Of a stretch of DNA of 64,000 nt, positions 10,151 through 20,640 are shown piece after piece. Location of the stretch: assembly GCA_013368315.1 (NCBI GenBank), contig JAACJM010000004.1, forward strand, positions 1,231,518-1,295,517, read 5' to 3'. This DNA comes from Tetrapyrgos nigripes (lineage: Eukaryota; Basidiomycota; Agaricomycetes; Agaricales; Campanellaceae). The notes under the pieces are model-generated. The model ran no database searches and was not told the origin of the DNA. It worked only from the letters and a program-made list of their open reading frames with translations. Every line of letters begins with the position of its first letter. Within the stretch, counting starts at the first letter, position 1. Position numbers and translations under genes: made by a program.

Positions 10151-12717
10151 TCACTTCTTCGGCTCCTTCTTCCAATCACTACTCCACATGAAGAAACTGC
10201 ACTTGTACTTCGGATCAACTTCCTCTCTGGGTCTATCTGAACGGCCCTTGTCATATCCCGGTCCTACAGGCCTACATGCAGCACCAGGCACACGCGGAAT
10301 AAGGAGAGGAAGAATAACATTCAGTTAGCCACATTGCCAACCGGTACCGCAGGAGAAACAATCATCTCACCTGGAGCATACCCAAAACGACCTCCCCTTA
10401 TTGACACCTGCTTTATTCACTGTAAACTCCCTCGCTTCTTCATTGTGCACGGTACACCTGGGCGGAGGTGGTCTTGTCAAAAGCATTTTCCACGCCGCCC
10501 CGGAATCGGCATTGCTCGGGCGAGGTTTAGGCTTCCTGGTGGATTTGTTGGAAGAGTCAGAGGGTGTAGGAGGAGGAAGGGAGGAGGTAGAAGAAGACGT
10601 GACAGATTCTTGGGATAGTGCCAATGCTAGACGATAGTCAGCATCTTCTTGACTTGTTGTGTCGTCTGGTGGGTCGGTAGATGGGGTTAATGAAACGGCA
10701 TCGTCCATATCAGCATCTTCCATCGTCAAATCAACTTCCATACGACCCGGGTTTAGATCTGACTTAATTTTGCCTTTCGACGACGTTTTGCCTTTCTTGA
10801 CTCCGGTGCTGCCCTCTTTCTGCTTTCCTTTGCCTTTGCCGGTGGCAGGAGCAGTAAAGAAACCGGACAGTTTGGCTTGACCGGCCTTCAGCTTCTTCGG
10901 TTTCTCCTCCTCCTCTTTTGGGCTTATGGAGATCTTCGAGAAAGAAGATTTGGACTGGGAAGGAATCGCGGCAGGCATCGTCTGGGACATAGAATTAGAG
11001 AAGTTTCGGACTTTCTTGCTCTGGGTAGCGATAGGGCTAGCCTCTGAGACGGCTAGGTCAGATGAAGGCGATCGGGGGCGCTTTAGACTTGGAACTCCGC
11101 TTTCACTATCCAGTGAAGAAGATGGAATCGCCAAAGGAATGGGATCTTCGCTCAGAGCAACGGAAATCGTGTTCGTAACCTGAGTAGTAGAGGTAACGCT
11201 GACAAGACTTTGATCCGTATTCCTTGGTGACGGGTCAGGGACTGATATCGTCGCGGATTTCCCCTTTGTGATTTGCTTTTTGGCAGTGGTACTCTTGAAG
11301 AAACTGTCCAACACCCTCTGCTTTCCAGAATACTCGTCCCAAAAGCGAGCAGCCAGACGTGGTGGATCTCTCTTCACATTCTGGGACAGCTGAGAAGGGA
11401 CAAGCAAATCTCGCAATTTGACTATTCGCCCATCAATCTCTCGCTCATGATGAAAGTCGACGAATACAGGGCAATGATCGCTGCCTTTGATCTGGGGCTG
11501 TATATCGCTGAACTTGATCCACGGCAGGAGGTTGGGCGTGACGAGAATGTAGTCTATACGAGTGCCATAATTGGAGTCTCTTGCAGACAATTTAGTATTC
11601 CAGCCTATAACAAACTGTGATGAGCAAGCCAGTTAGGACTGGGAAACAAGACTCACAAGTATACATCTCCTTCCGTTCTGGATGATACACCCTTGTCACG
11701 TCCACAAAACACTTTTTTTCTCCTATGATAAGGTCTCTCAGCCAACGGCGCCATTGCTTTTCCTCCCAAAATATCTCCTCGGGGTCCATATCCTCTCCGT
11801 CTCTGAATTGCCTTTCCCTCGTCACGCGCTTGACAATGATTTCTCCTTCGCAATGATCATTAATCGTTGCACAAGCATTGAGATCACCGACCAAGATGAC
11901 TTCACGACCTTCACGAATCAGTGATTTTATACGAGCTTCCAGGACATTATGAAAGTCTGTCTTGAATCGAATACGGTTGTTACTATCAGTCTCATCTGCG
12001 GAACCGTCATTGGGACAGTACACGTTGATCAAGACAAAGAGCCCAAAGTCGAGCACGAGCGTGCGACCTTCCGCGTCGAGGAGTTTGAGGTCGCTTTCAG
12101 AGCGAGGAAGAGAGTTGGCAGGATGACCTTCGTCGTCGCTATTGTCATCGACTCCAGACAATCCTGGATAAGAGGAATCGGGGCTTGAGACGCGCTCTTC
12201 TCGGGTGAGGACCAATTTTGGCTGTTTTCCGTTCCTTCGTCGACCCTCTCCAGAGGAGAAATGTAGGAGGCCCGTTATTCCTTCTTCTGCTTTCAGCGGC
12301 ACGACAGTCTCCATGCGAGTGTAGGTTGCTACACCAGAGTAACCATTCTTGTGTATCGGGAAGGAGAAAAACGAGTCGTATGAAGGAGGAATGGCGACGT
12401 TTTTGGGAAGAGCGTTTCGAGCCTGTTTGACCTCTATAATGGTTCAGATGCAGATTCATCGGTCAAAGAGAGGTGCACACACCTTGAAAGTTGATTATAT
12501 CTGCCTCTAGATAGTTCAAGATGTCGTCAAACGAATTCAGGGTATTCCATCTGCAAAAGGAGTGGGTCAACAGCGGCCTACATGTCAAAGTGTTCCAAAC
12601 ACGTACGGGTGATATTGAGGGACAGTACGAATCCCATTCTTAGACGAGTTCTCAACATTTACACGTTCTGTGACATTGAAATGACGCACTTACAATGTTC
12701 CATGTCAAGAGACGCAT
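10151..12717 (-). CDS. APN2: AP endonuclease 2 with PIP box and zf-GRF domain
   Basis: Exonuclease III-family apurinic/apyrimidinic endonuclease and 3'-phosphodiesterase of nuclear base-excision repair. Exon 1 (12717-12694) encodes MRLLTWNI; short exons follow to INFQEVKQARNALP. Catalytic motifs are VGDLNAC (about 11884), YGTRIDYILV and GSDHCPV near 11580-11480. The last junctions join 11657 to 11604 and 10371 to 10271. The long low-complexity linker carries a classical PCNA-interacting peptide, QRVLDSFF, and a second similar one, QAKLSGFF. The C-terminus is a zf-GRF finger (CTVHNEEAREFTVNK, GRSFWVCSRP, then KCSFFMWSSDW), which in vertebrate APE2 binds single-stranded DNA. It shares a 111-bp divergent promoter with the EI24-like gene. 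Very confident. Confidence 0.93.
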
Positions 12718-12828
12718 TTTGCTCTTTAGAGAGAGGTCGTGACGCGTCGCGGTGTAGTGACAATAACGACGTCACTTATTTGTCATCTATGTGTTCTCTT
12801 CTCTTCCCCCTCAACTTGCATCTTCTGC
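12718..12828. promoter_or_regulatory. Divergent promoter APN2 / EI24-like, with ACGCGT box
   Basis: Only 111 bp separate the two ATGs. It contains the palindrome ACGCGT at 12742-12747, the consensus MluI cell-cycle box bound by MBF-type factors in yeasts, and a GACGTCA half-CRE nearby. MBF control would fit a DNA-repair gene, but this is inference from the motif. Confidence 0.45.
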
Positions 12829-13842
12829 ATGGACTCACTCCAGTCTCTGGTGGCTGAAAAACTGTATTTTGCCAGAGATGCCCTATTTTCTGGAACCTGG
12901 CTTTATCCTTTCCGGGGCATCCTCTACTTCGTCTCGAGCCCAAATCCATCTCTTTACCGCGCCATGAAGCCCATAGTCTTGAAATGCCTCGGAGTCAGTG
13001 CTGGTATAACAATATTCATGTTTACCACCTTGTATCTTCCCCATGTTGCTTTCTGTGCTATCTTCGGTCCTTTTGCATTCCTCGCTGCAGCTACCATGGT
13101 GGTGGGCGAGTCTTATGCCCTGGTTTTGCTCGTTACAAGGATGTTTTTCCTCGAGAATGTTCAGGACAAAATCTGTTAGTAGCCTCTCCTTCTTTTCCAT
13201 TCTCGCCATCTCTGACCAACTCCTCTTGACAGTTGATGCCATTCTTGTTCAACATGGGCACGAAAATCTCGTTGCATCTTCTAGACAGCTCAGAAAGGAC
13301 AACTATTCTGGCTTCAAGACTGTAGGAAAGTCGTTGAAGAAGCCCTTGAACCGATTTGGCAGAGACGGGATGATCAGATACATTCTTTCCCTCCCCTTGA
13401 ATTCATTGCCTGTTGTCGGGACGGTTTTGTTCTTATTTTACAACGGTAAGGAATCACACTACCGCCGCTGTCAGGGACCGGTCTCATTACTGTCACTTCC
13501 AGGCGTGAAAAACGGCCCTCGTTACCACCTGCGCTACTTCCAACTCAAAGAGATGGATAAGCGTGCTAGAGAATCTTTTGTTGCTAAAAGGAAAGCAGAG
13601 TATGCAGCGTAAGTCGATCTAATTTTCCAATTTGTAGACAAATGCTGATCCTAATCGTTGTCGTCAGATTTGGTGTATCTGCTCTAGTGTTGGAACTTAT
13701 TCCCATCGTTGGTTTCATTTCACTTTTTACCTCAATTGCCGGTGCAGCACTATGGGCCAGCGACTTGGAAGCTCCTGCAACTCAGAAAGCTCAGGCTCAG
13801 CAGTCGACTCCTGAAGTACAAATCGAGACAGAAACAGAATGA
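12829..13842 (+). CDS. EI24/RRT8-like multi-pass membrane protein
   Basis: Four exons (12829-13174, 13233-13445, 13503-13608, 13668-13842) join in frame to 279 residues. Start ATG gives MDSLQSLVAEKLYFARD. Several hydrophobic helices follow: VLKCLGVSAGITIFMFTTLY, FCAIFGPFAFLAAATMVVGE, a segment LPLNSLPVVGTVLFLFYNG and FGVSALVLELIPIVGFISLF. The pattern P-x-N-x-x-P-(V/I)-x-G-T and the final hydrophobic segment with P-(V/I)-x-G are typical of EI24-domain proteins, including the lipid-droplet/outer-spore-wall proteins RRT8 and LDS of yeast. The tail is hydrophilic (Gln/Glu-rich). Role in a mushroom-forming fungus is unknown; endomembrane or lipid-droplet location is the best guess. Confidence 0.75.
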
Positions 13843-13960
13843 TGAGATCTTGCATGTAGACTACCAATACAATAAAGCAGATATGTGGACTAGTAAGATA
13901 CAACACGACGGGACTTGAAAGTTTAACTTTGAAATATAATGCATCAGGATATGTGAATCG

Positions 13961-14759
13961 TCAATCTTGCCATCTTGCTACTGAGTCTGGCCTCCGGTCG
14001 CGATACCGGTTCCTTCCGTACATGTCGGATTCTTCCCTCCTCCTTTCGCTGGTGCAAAGACTTAACACTAGAGCCAGGAATGCACCTAGTGTAAGCCAAA
14101 GCCCATTACCATATTCCGCAACAATTTTTCGATCCCGGTATAGATCTCGCACTCGGGTGAATAAGGTGTAGTCTGAAATCCACACAACCAAAGTAATGAT
14201 AGATGCTATGACAACATAACGGCGGTTCGTCGACGCGAGCGCGGCCAAGACAGCGCCTGGAAATACGAATTCAGTCAGAGTTAAGCAGAATAGATGCAGG
14301 AATGGCGAAGACGCGTACTGATAGGGTGAAGGAAGAACAGTTTCGTCAGATGTCTGTACAGAGATGTTCTGCATCGGGAATTAAGACACGGCTCGTGAAA
14401 ACAGATGGACACTTACTCGACGACGTATCCAGGAAAAGCGTAACCCACTTTTATGCGAGAACCTGTTGTCACTGTGTACCCCCAAAGACCATATCGTTCT
14501 GCGAATTCAGAGGAACCTCGGTCGAAGTTGAGACGCAAGAAGAAGACATTTTCAATGATTGGGCAAGAGAGTGTGACCTGTTCGATGAAGACTCGGTCAG
14601 AAAGGAGTACATGAAGCGATAACTGGTACGAGGACATACCAGAGTCAATAGTACAGTGGCAATTATACAGAGGATTACACTGAGAGGGATGTACTGTCCT
14701 TGTTGAATTCTTCTTAGAATGCGAGATGTGAATCTTCTTGCATGAAAGCGGTCAGGCAT
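13961..14759 (-). CDS. SUR7/PalI family four-TM membrane protein (copy B)
   Basis: Exon 1 (14759-14640) has a basic start, MPDRFHARRFTSRILRRIQQ, and a first helix. Exon 2 (14577-14417) encodes the extracellular loop, HTLSCPIIENVFFLRLNFDR and FAERYGLWGYTVTTG, the G-x-x-G-Y element of PalI/SUR7 proteins. A small exon reads EHLTKLFFLHPIS, and the last exon to 13961 supplies the remaining helices, with RDLYRDRKIVAEYGNGLWLT and an Arg-rich cytoplasmic tail. It is a diverged paralogue of the gene at 3330-4103, sharing loop, small-exon and AEYGN segments. Candidate roles are eisosome organisation or the Rim/Pal pH pathway; sequence alone does not separate them. Confidence 0.75.
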
Positions 14760-15263
14760 GGTAAAGAAAGGTAACCAAGAAAGCGGGCGCCTATTCTAGA
14801 TGGGTCGAGGACATCATAAAACGCATCACGCTGTTCCAGTCGGCAAAAGATTGAATGTCAATGATGACCCAAACAGAATTTGACAGTCCTCGGACTGAAC
14901 GGATTCCCGGGTCCTGTAAGCCACCAACGCGACCAGGGTTCAGAATGGGGCTGCTGGGAATGCTGCATGTACAGGCAATCACTGCGCTCTGACCAGAAGA
15001 ATTGGATGGCGTCTCCGCAGGCTCACAGCCCAATTGATGGTGTATACTAGTCCGTTTGCGATCTTCATTTGAGCTGTATGAAAGCCTGGAAGTAAAGAGG
15101 AAACAGTACGACCTCAATAAGAGGATGACGGACCTAGAATTTGAAAGACCCTTTCTTTTTAGTTCTTGACTTAGATAACGACCGAGTATGGTTACCGAAT
15201 GGAATAACATGGCAAACCAAAGCTGTTCTCAACCGACCACGTCCACTCTCAGGTGCTACCTGG
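14760..15263. promoter_or_regulatory. Divergent intergenic region SUR7/PalI-B and Hook
   Basis: 504 bp between two start codons. No additional gene is supported. I see no clear motif beyond pyrimidine-rich tracts close to the Hook start. Confidence 0.4.
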
Positions 15264-18200
15264 ATGTCGGACTCCTCTTCCCAACGCAAGGAAATCGATG
15301 CTTTCTTCACTTTCTTCGCGACTTTTGACTTGACAAGACCCGTCACTAGCGTGGCTGACCTTAGTGATGGCGCTGCGCTCTTCGAAATCCTATCTGAAGT
15401 GTAAGTCAATCCCTCTTTTCTTCGTGCTCTCAAACTCATTCCATGGTCACATATACAGAGATGCGGACTACTTTCGTCAATCTACACGTCCTTCTGCCCA
15501 ACCCTCCGATAACTGGGTCCTTCGATTTGGCGCGCTCAAACGACTGTATCGTCTAATGACCCAATACTTTTCCGATGTCCTTCAGAAACCGACTACCGGC
15601 TTGGAAGTTCCCAATCTGCAAGCTATGGCCCAAGACCATGAAATACATGCGACCCTTGTCATGTGTAGACTGACCATCGCCATCGGTGTGCAATGCGAGA
15701 AGAATAAGGAATTTATTGATAGAATACAGGGTTTGAGTGAGACAGCCCAGCATTATCTTATGAAGGCCATTGAACAGGTACGTATAGTATTGCTGTAATT
15801 ACCATACGACACTGACTGTTTTCTCGTCAGGTCATGACTAAAATCTCTGCTTCTAATGGACAAGACGTGGGTGAAGCTAGCATGACAGAGTACGTACCAG
15901 TTATTTCATGTTTCTTTTCTCCCTGACATTCAACATCAGGGACGATCACTATTACCGGATACAGTCTGAGAAGAGTCAAATCCTTTCCGAAAAAGAAACC
16001 CTGGAGAAAGTCTATCAAGCATTAATGGAAGAACACCGTCAGCTTCAGTCTACCCATGAGGACTCGATTTCAGAGAAGGAGGATGCATTGGCGCAACTCA
16101 GAGAAGCTAGAAGGGAAGCGGATAGAAGCAGAGGAGACAATAAGGCAGACGTGATGATGAGAGCTGAGATTGACCGTTTGCGAAGTGAACTGTGAGTGTG
16201 CCAAATTGTGAGACAGGAATACTGACCTGACGACAATCTTTCAGCCAGAAGAGTGAAGACAACTTGGCCATGGCTGAATCTGAACTAGACAAGCAGACAA
16301 ACCTCGTGACGGACCTTACACGAAAAGTTGACGAGTTACAGAATAAAGCAGACGAAGCAACGAAGTGGAAGGATCAACTAGACGAGTACATGAATTATAT
16401 TATTGGTCTACACCTCATGCTGACAATTGTCCAGATATCGCCACGCTGCCGACAAACTGAACAAGATGGAAAATGTCATGGACAAGTACAAGAAGAAGCT
16501 TCAGGAAGGAGCTGAGCTCCGCCAGCATGTCAAGGTTAGACTTGTTTCGTTATTGTGACAGTTCGATATTCTAATCTTTCGCAAAGGCCTTGGAAAAGCA
16601 AAACGCGGACCTGGTAGACACGAACGCATCTCTTGAAGAAGAGTACCGCAGGGTCGCTGCTTTCAAACCTTTGATTGAATCGTATAAGGGTCAGATTGCA
16701 GATCTCGAAGCCAGAACCTCTGCTCGTGCACAGGAGATTGACTCACTCAAATTCGAGCTGGACCAGACACGGACAAAGCTCAAGATTGCGACTGAAGAAC
16801 GCACAAAAGACTCAGAAACCCTCGAATTGTACCAAGAACGCGTCCGTGAACTCGAGTTGGCTACCCAAGCGCCTTCAAAGCGTATACGTGCAAATTCCGA
16901 TGCCCCAAAGAAATCGGAGGAAAACACGGAGGAACAGAATGGACAAGAAGCTGCAGAAGAAGATGAAGATGAAGAGGCTGACGACGACATGGGACTTGGT
17001 GGAGAGCTGAATGATGCCATGACTGGAACAACAATGACCGATCTCAAGATCCAGATTCGCAAATTGAAGAGAGAGCTAGAAGCGGTGAAGAAGAATGAAG
17101 CAGATGCAAGTCGAGTGCTGGTGTTGGAGAATTTGCTAGAGGACTCGAACCGAATGAAAGCGAGATATGAAGCCGACTATCTGACGGCACATCGTGAAAA
17201 GTTGGTTCTTCAGAGAGACCTTGAAGAAATCCGCAGTGGAAAGTCGATGGGTGATGGGTGAGCAATTTGATCCGAGCTTCTCTCCACTGTAACTGAAAGT
17301 ATATAGCGCGGAGGCGGCGATTGCTCTGCGTCAGCGATTAAATGAGTCCGTAGAAGAACTTGACTCCCTGCGAAAAACATTCGCAGAGCTGGAAGTCAAG
17401 TTTGATTCTCAAAACAAAGAGCTAACGATAGCTAAATCAGACCGTGAGTTCGTTGTCCGTCCCGTCATACTGCTAGAGCTCATCACAGTGGTTCTTCAGT
17501 CACCCTCGTCAATAAAGACCAACTCGACATCCTTTCTTCTCTTCGAGACTCGGTGAACGAAGATAAAGCGGGCCTTGAGGAGGAAGTGGCTCGTGTACAG
17601 AAGCAAAACAAGGAACTGAGCGAGAAGAATAGGATGCAGTTAGAGCAGATTAATGGTCTTCTACTCGAGAAAGTCAATCTGCAAAGTGAGGGTATCGGCC
17701 AGAGAGAGAAGATGCTCCAGCGTGAACGAGATTTCGGGTGCGTCTGCAAAGTTTTCCCGGCATCAGAAATACTCAAGGGATTGGGATGTAGTGATTTGCG
17801 TGCCACTTTATCAGGCAAAGACCTCCCTGAAGACATCAAGTCGCGTCTGCTCAGCCTTCATGAAGAGAACGTCTTGCTGAGGGAGCAAAACAAGACGAAC
17901 AATGAGAAACTGGTGAAAGCGAGGGCGGTATGTGTTCATTGCCTGCGTCCGGTTTTCCATCGTACTGAATTCATTCTGCAGTTCATCAAGAACCAAGACA
18001 AGCTATTCAAAGAAGAGCAAGCATCCAAAATTAGTCTAGCTCCTCCTGTAAGTTTGCGCGAAGACTGAGAAGATCCTTTCGCTTATGCTTTTCAGGGTGC
18101 CTTTGACGAGGCCGAGACGAGCTTCAGATCGCAAATTAAGATCCTTGAGGATGAGTTGGCTCGGCAGAAGGTCAGCCTCATTCTTTGGCATGACGCCTTC

Positions 18201-18445
18201 ATTTGCTGATGTTGTTATCAGGTCGTGATGAAAAATCTCCAAAAGAACTACTTGCGGGAGCAGGAGATGATGCTGAGTGTCGTCCACAGTTTCGGGATGA
18301 ATACTGCACGAGATCATTTAGGAACGCAACGTGGAAGCAAGTCAGCTTGGCTGCCTAATCAACGACAGTCTGTAAGTAGACAATGCCTTTTAACCCTTTT
18401 AACCTATTAACATAACCTTTGATTCAGAACCGTCTACAAAGATAG
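15264..18445 (+). CDS. Hook-family dynein-endosome adaptor
   Basis: Hook proteins link early endosomes, through FTS/FHIP partners, to dynein for long-range transport along hyphal microtubules. ATG 15264 gives MSDSSSQRKEIDAFFTFFAT, followed by the N-terminal Hook (calponin-like) domain with LSDGAALFEILSEV, DNWVLRFGALKRLYRLM and ATLVMCRLTIAIGVQCEKNK (to about residue 165). The rest is almost all coiled coil in many small exons, including MEEHRQLQSTHEDSISEKED, LRKTFAELEVKFDSQNKELT and LARQKVVMKNLQKNYLREQE, broken by an acidic stretch near 16960-17010 (EEDEDEEADDD). The C-terminus with EQEMMLSVVHSFGMNTARDH corresponds to the cargo-adaptor-binding end. Estimated length is about 800 residues, near family size. 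No frame break was found. Confidence 0.88.
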
Positions 18446-18607
18446 ATTACTGCCCAGAACGCAGCTAGTGTGTATTATTTTATCACTTTTCGCTTTAATC
18501 CCTGGCACTACGCATTCCGATTACCTATCCTTGTATATTTTAAAGGAGTTTACCCGTTTAGAAATGTACCTATAGCGTTTCATGGAAGACAGTTGTATGA
18601 AGATACA

Positions 18608-20563
18608 TCAGGATGGTCCGTAGTCAAGCTCGCTCTCAGGCTGTGACAAGGTATCTTGTTCTTCGTCTGAATTTCCTGTCCTTGGCTGGTCCAAAGAGGT
18701 TCGTCGTTTATGCTCCTGGCGAGTAGCATGCTTCTGTTTGGCGAGTTTCCGTCTATGCGCACGACCCTTCACATGGACATCCCATTTCTCGCCTTCCTCG
18801 ACCATGTATGGTTGCTCAGGGTTCACTGTGCAAACGGGGCAAGTGACTTTCTTGTGAGCGTTCAGAAGAGCGTTTGGACTAGGTGAATGTCAGCGCAAAT
18901 GTAGCAAAAAGAGATACAAAACCCTACTCAGTCGGCTTTTCTTTGATTGCACCAAGGACTTGTTTTGCGGTATCTGATAGAGATAGAGGATCTGGTAAAA
19001 TTTCATGATTTAAGAATGCTGAGAAACGTCGTCAGCATCTTGGTTAATTGAATCTGATGTATCTCACAGTCGCACAGTTTCAGTGCTGGTTGCTGAACAT
19101 TGGTGGACCAATGATCTCCCAATTCTGCATGTGAGAATGGTCAGAAGCAGAAGCGAATACCAGAGACAGCACATACCTGTAGCGTCCAACAGGTAAGTCC
19201 AACTCGTTTGCTTAGGCTTGTTAGCTGCATAGAGTGCGGGCAGTAAAGTATTACGCAGCCAGGACACTTGCTTCTTGGCGTATTGTCTTGTTGATGTTTT
19301 CATCTTCTCTAAAGCGGTCGCAAATTCTTTTCCAGAAGGTTCGGGAAGGGCAAGGTACTTGTGAAACTCTCTGTAGCCTATAGTGTACAGTGTCATTGAG
19401 AGAAGAATTTTCTGAAAAAAAAAGACCTTGCCAATGGATTGGTAGATGCCAAACGTGTAATCTGAAGTCAACTCCCCATTCTCCTGGGTAGCTGGAGCGA
19501 GGGTTTTTGCTACGCGCAAAAGCTCGCGGACTTCATCTAAGAGTCCTTGCTGCAAAGAAAATCAGAACGTGGGGGGTCTTCCAGCAGTGGGTAAGATACC
19601 CCTATCATTCGGTCAACTCGAAGGTCGAGCCTTGGTTTAAGTACATCAGGATTTGCATATATCCAGAAACAAAGTGTTCGGTATCTTGAAAAGACTTGTT
19701 ATAGGAAGAAAGAAAGTCCTCGTGATAGGTACGCACCTTGGTCTTAGTTCTTCTTGCGACTGCTCATCGATTATCTCGCTGGGTTTCCGACCACTTTCCT
19801 GTATGATACGGAGACTACGAATGACCTTCCTAGTATCTTTCCAGTGCCATCTTTGAGCAACCGCATCGTCGAGTTCCTTGAGCAATTTATAGAGGGCATA
19901 TGCGGCTTCTGGATCCGTGTCGGCAGACGGAGGAGGATCGGGTAGAGCGTTGAAGAGATCCAAAAGATCAGAAGGAAGCGAAGATATTGACTGAGTCAGC
20001 CTGTCTGACAATGGTTCGCTCGTTCGTTCGCTGCGGACGTCAGTCGGTGAATCTTGTGCGAGACGATTTGGAAATAAAAGATGTTGTAACCAGTATGATG
20101 TCCCACCAACGACGATAGGAACTTGCTTTTTGTGATGCGCATCTTCTACCTTGTTGGCAACGAGTCAGTCTCAGTCTCAGAAAAAACCGGAACTGACCTC
20201 TGCCATGGCATCTCGAACCCACTGACCAACAACGTATTGCTCATTTGGAGCCTTGAAACCCATTAGTACGTGAGGGACGCCTTGCATTTCTTCCTGAGTG
20301 ACTTTGTTGGTGATAGCTGGCATGCCATCGTACACTTGCATCGCGTCGGCATTGATGACTTTGGCGCCGTGCCAACCATGAGAGAAGCCTTGTTGAGAAA
20401 GATGCAAGGCCAGTTCTATAGCCAACTTTGATTTCCCTACGCCAGTAGGACCACAAATTGCAATCAATGGACGGAGTGCCATTTTGGAGTCTGGATGGGA
20501 AGAAAAGGTCAGTTGACGCGGTAAGTAGCCAAAGCGCGTCGCTTCTCTTTTAGCAGCAGCCAT
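18608..20563 (-). CDS. MOD5: tRNA dimethylallyltransferase with C2H2 finger, two in-frame starts
   Basis: Transfers an isopentenyl group to A37 of tRNAs that read UNN codons, in cytosol and mitochondria. The P-loop is GPTGVGKS, followed by VINADAMQVYDGM, VPHVLMGF and VVGGTSYWLQHLLF, the DMAPP- and tRNA-binding motifs. Later exons give YGIYQSIGYREF-like and YAKKQVSWLRN segments. The C-terminal exon has a matrin-type zinc finger (VTCPVC...WDVHVKGRAHRRK). Start choice: ATG 20482 (MALRPLIAICG) is the short form. ATG 20563 in the same frame adds 27 residues, MAAAKREATRFGYLPRQ..., Arg-rich without acidic residues early on, like a mitochondrial presequence. Yeast MOD5 makes mitochondrial and cytosolic forms from two such starts. 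The extension abuts the P450 start at 20641. Confidence 0.9.
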
Positions 20564-20640
20564 GGAACAGCTTACCCAGGAAATCAATGGATACAAGTAT
20601 AACATGACCACTCTGTTCTTTCCTTTCAATTGCATCACCA

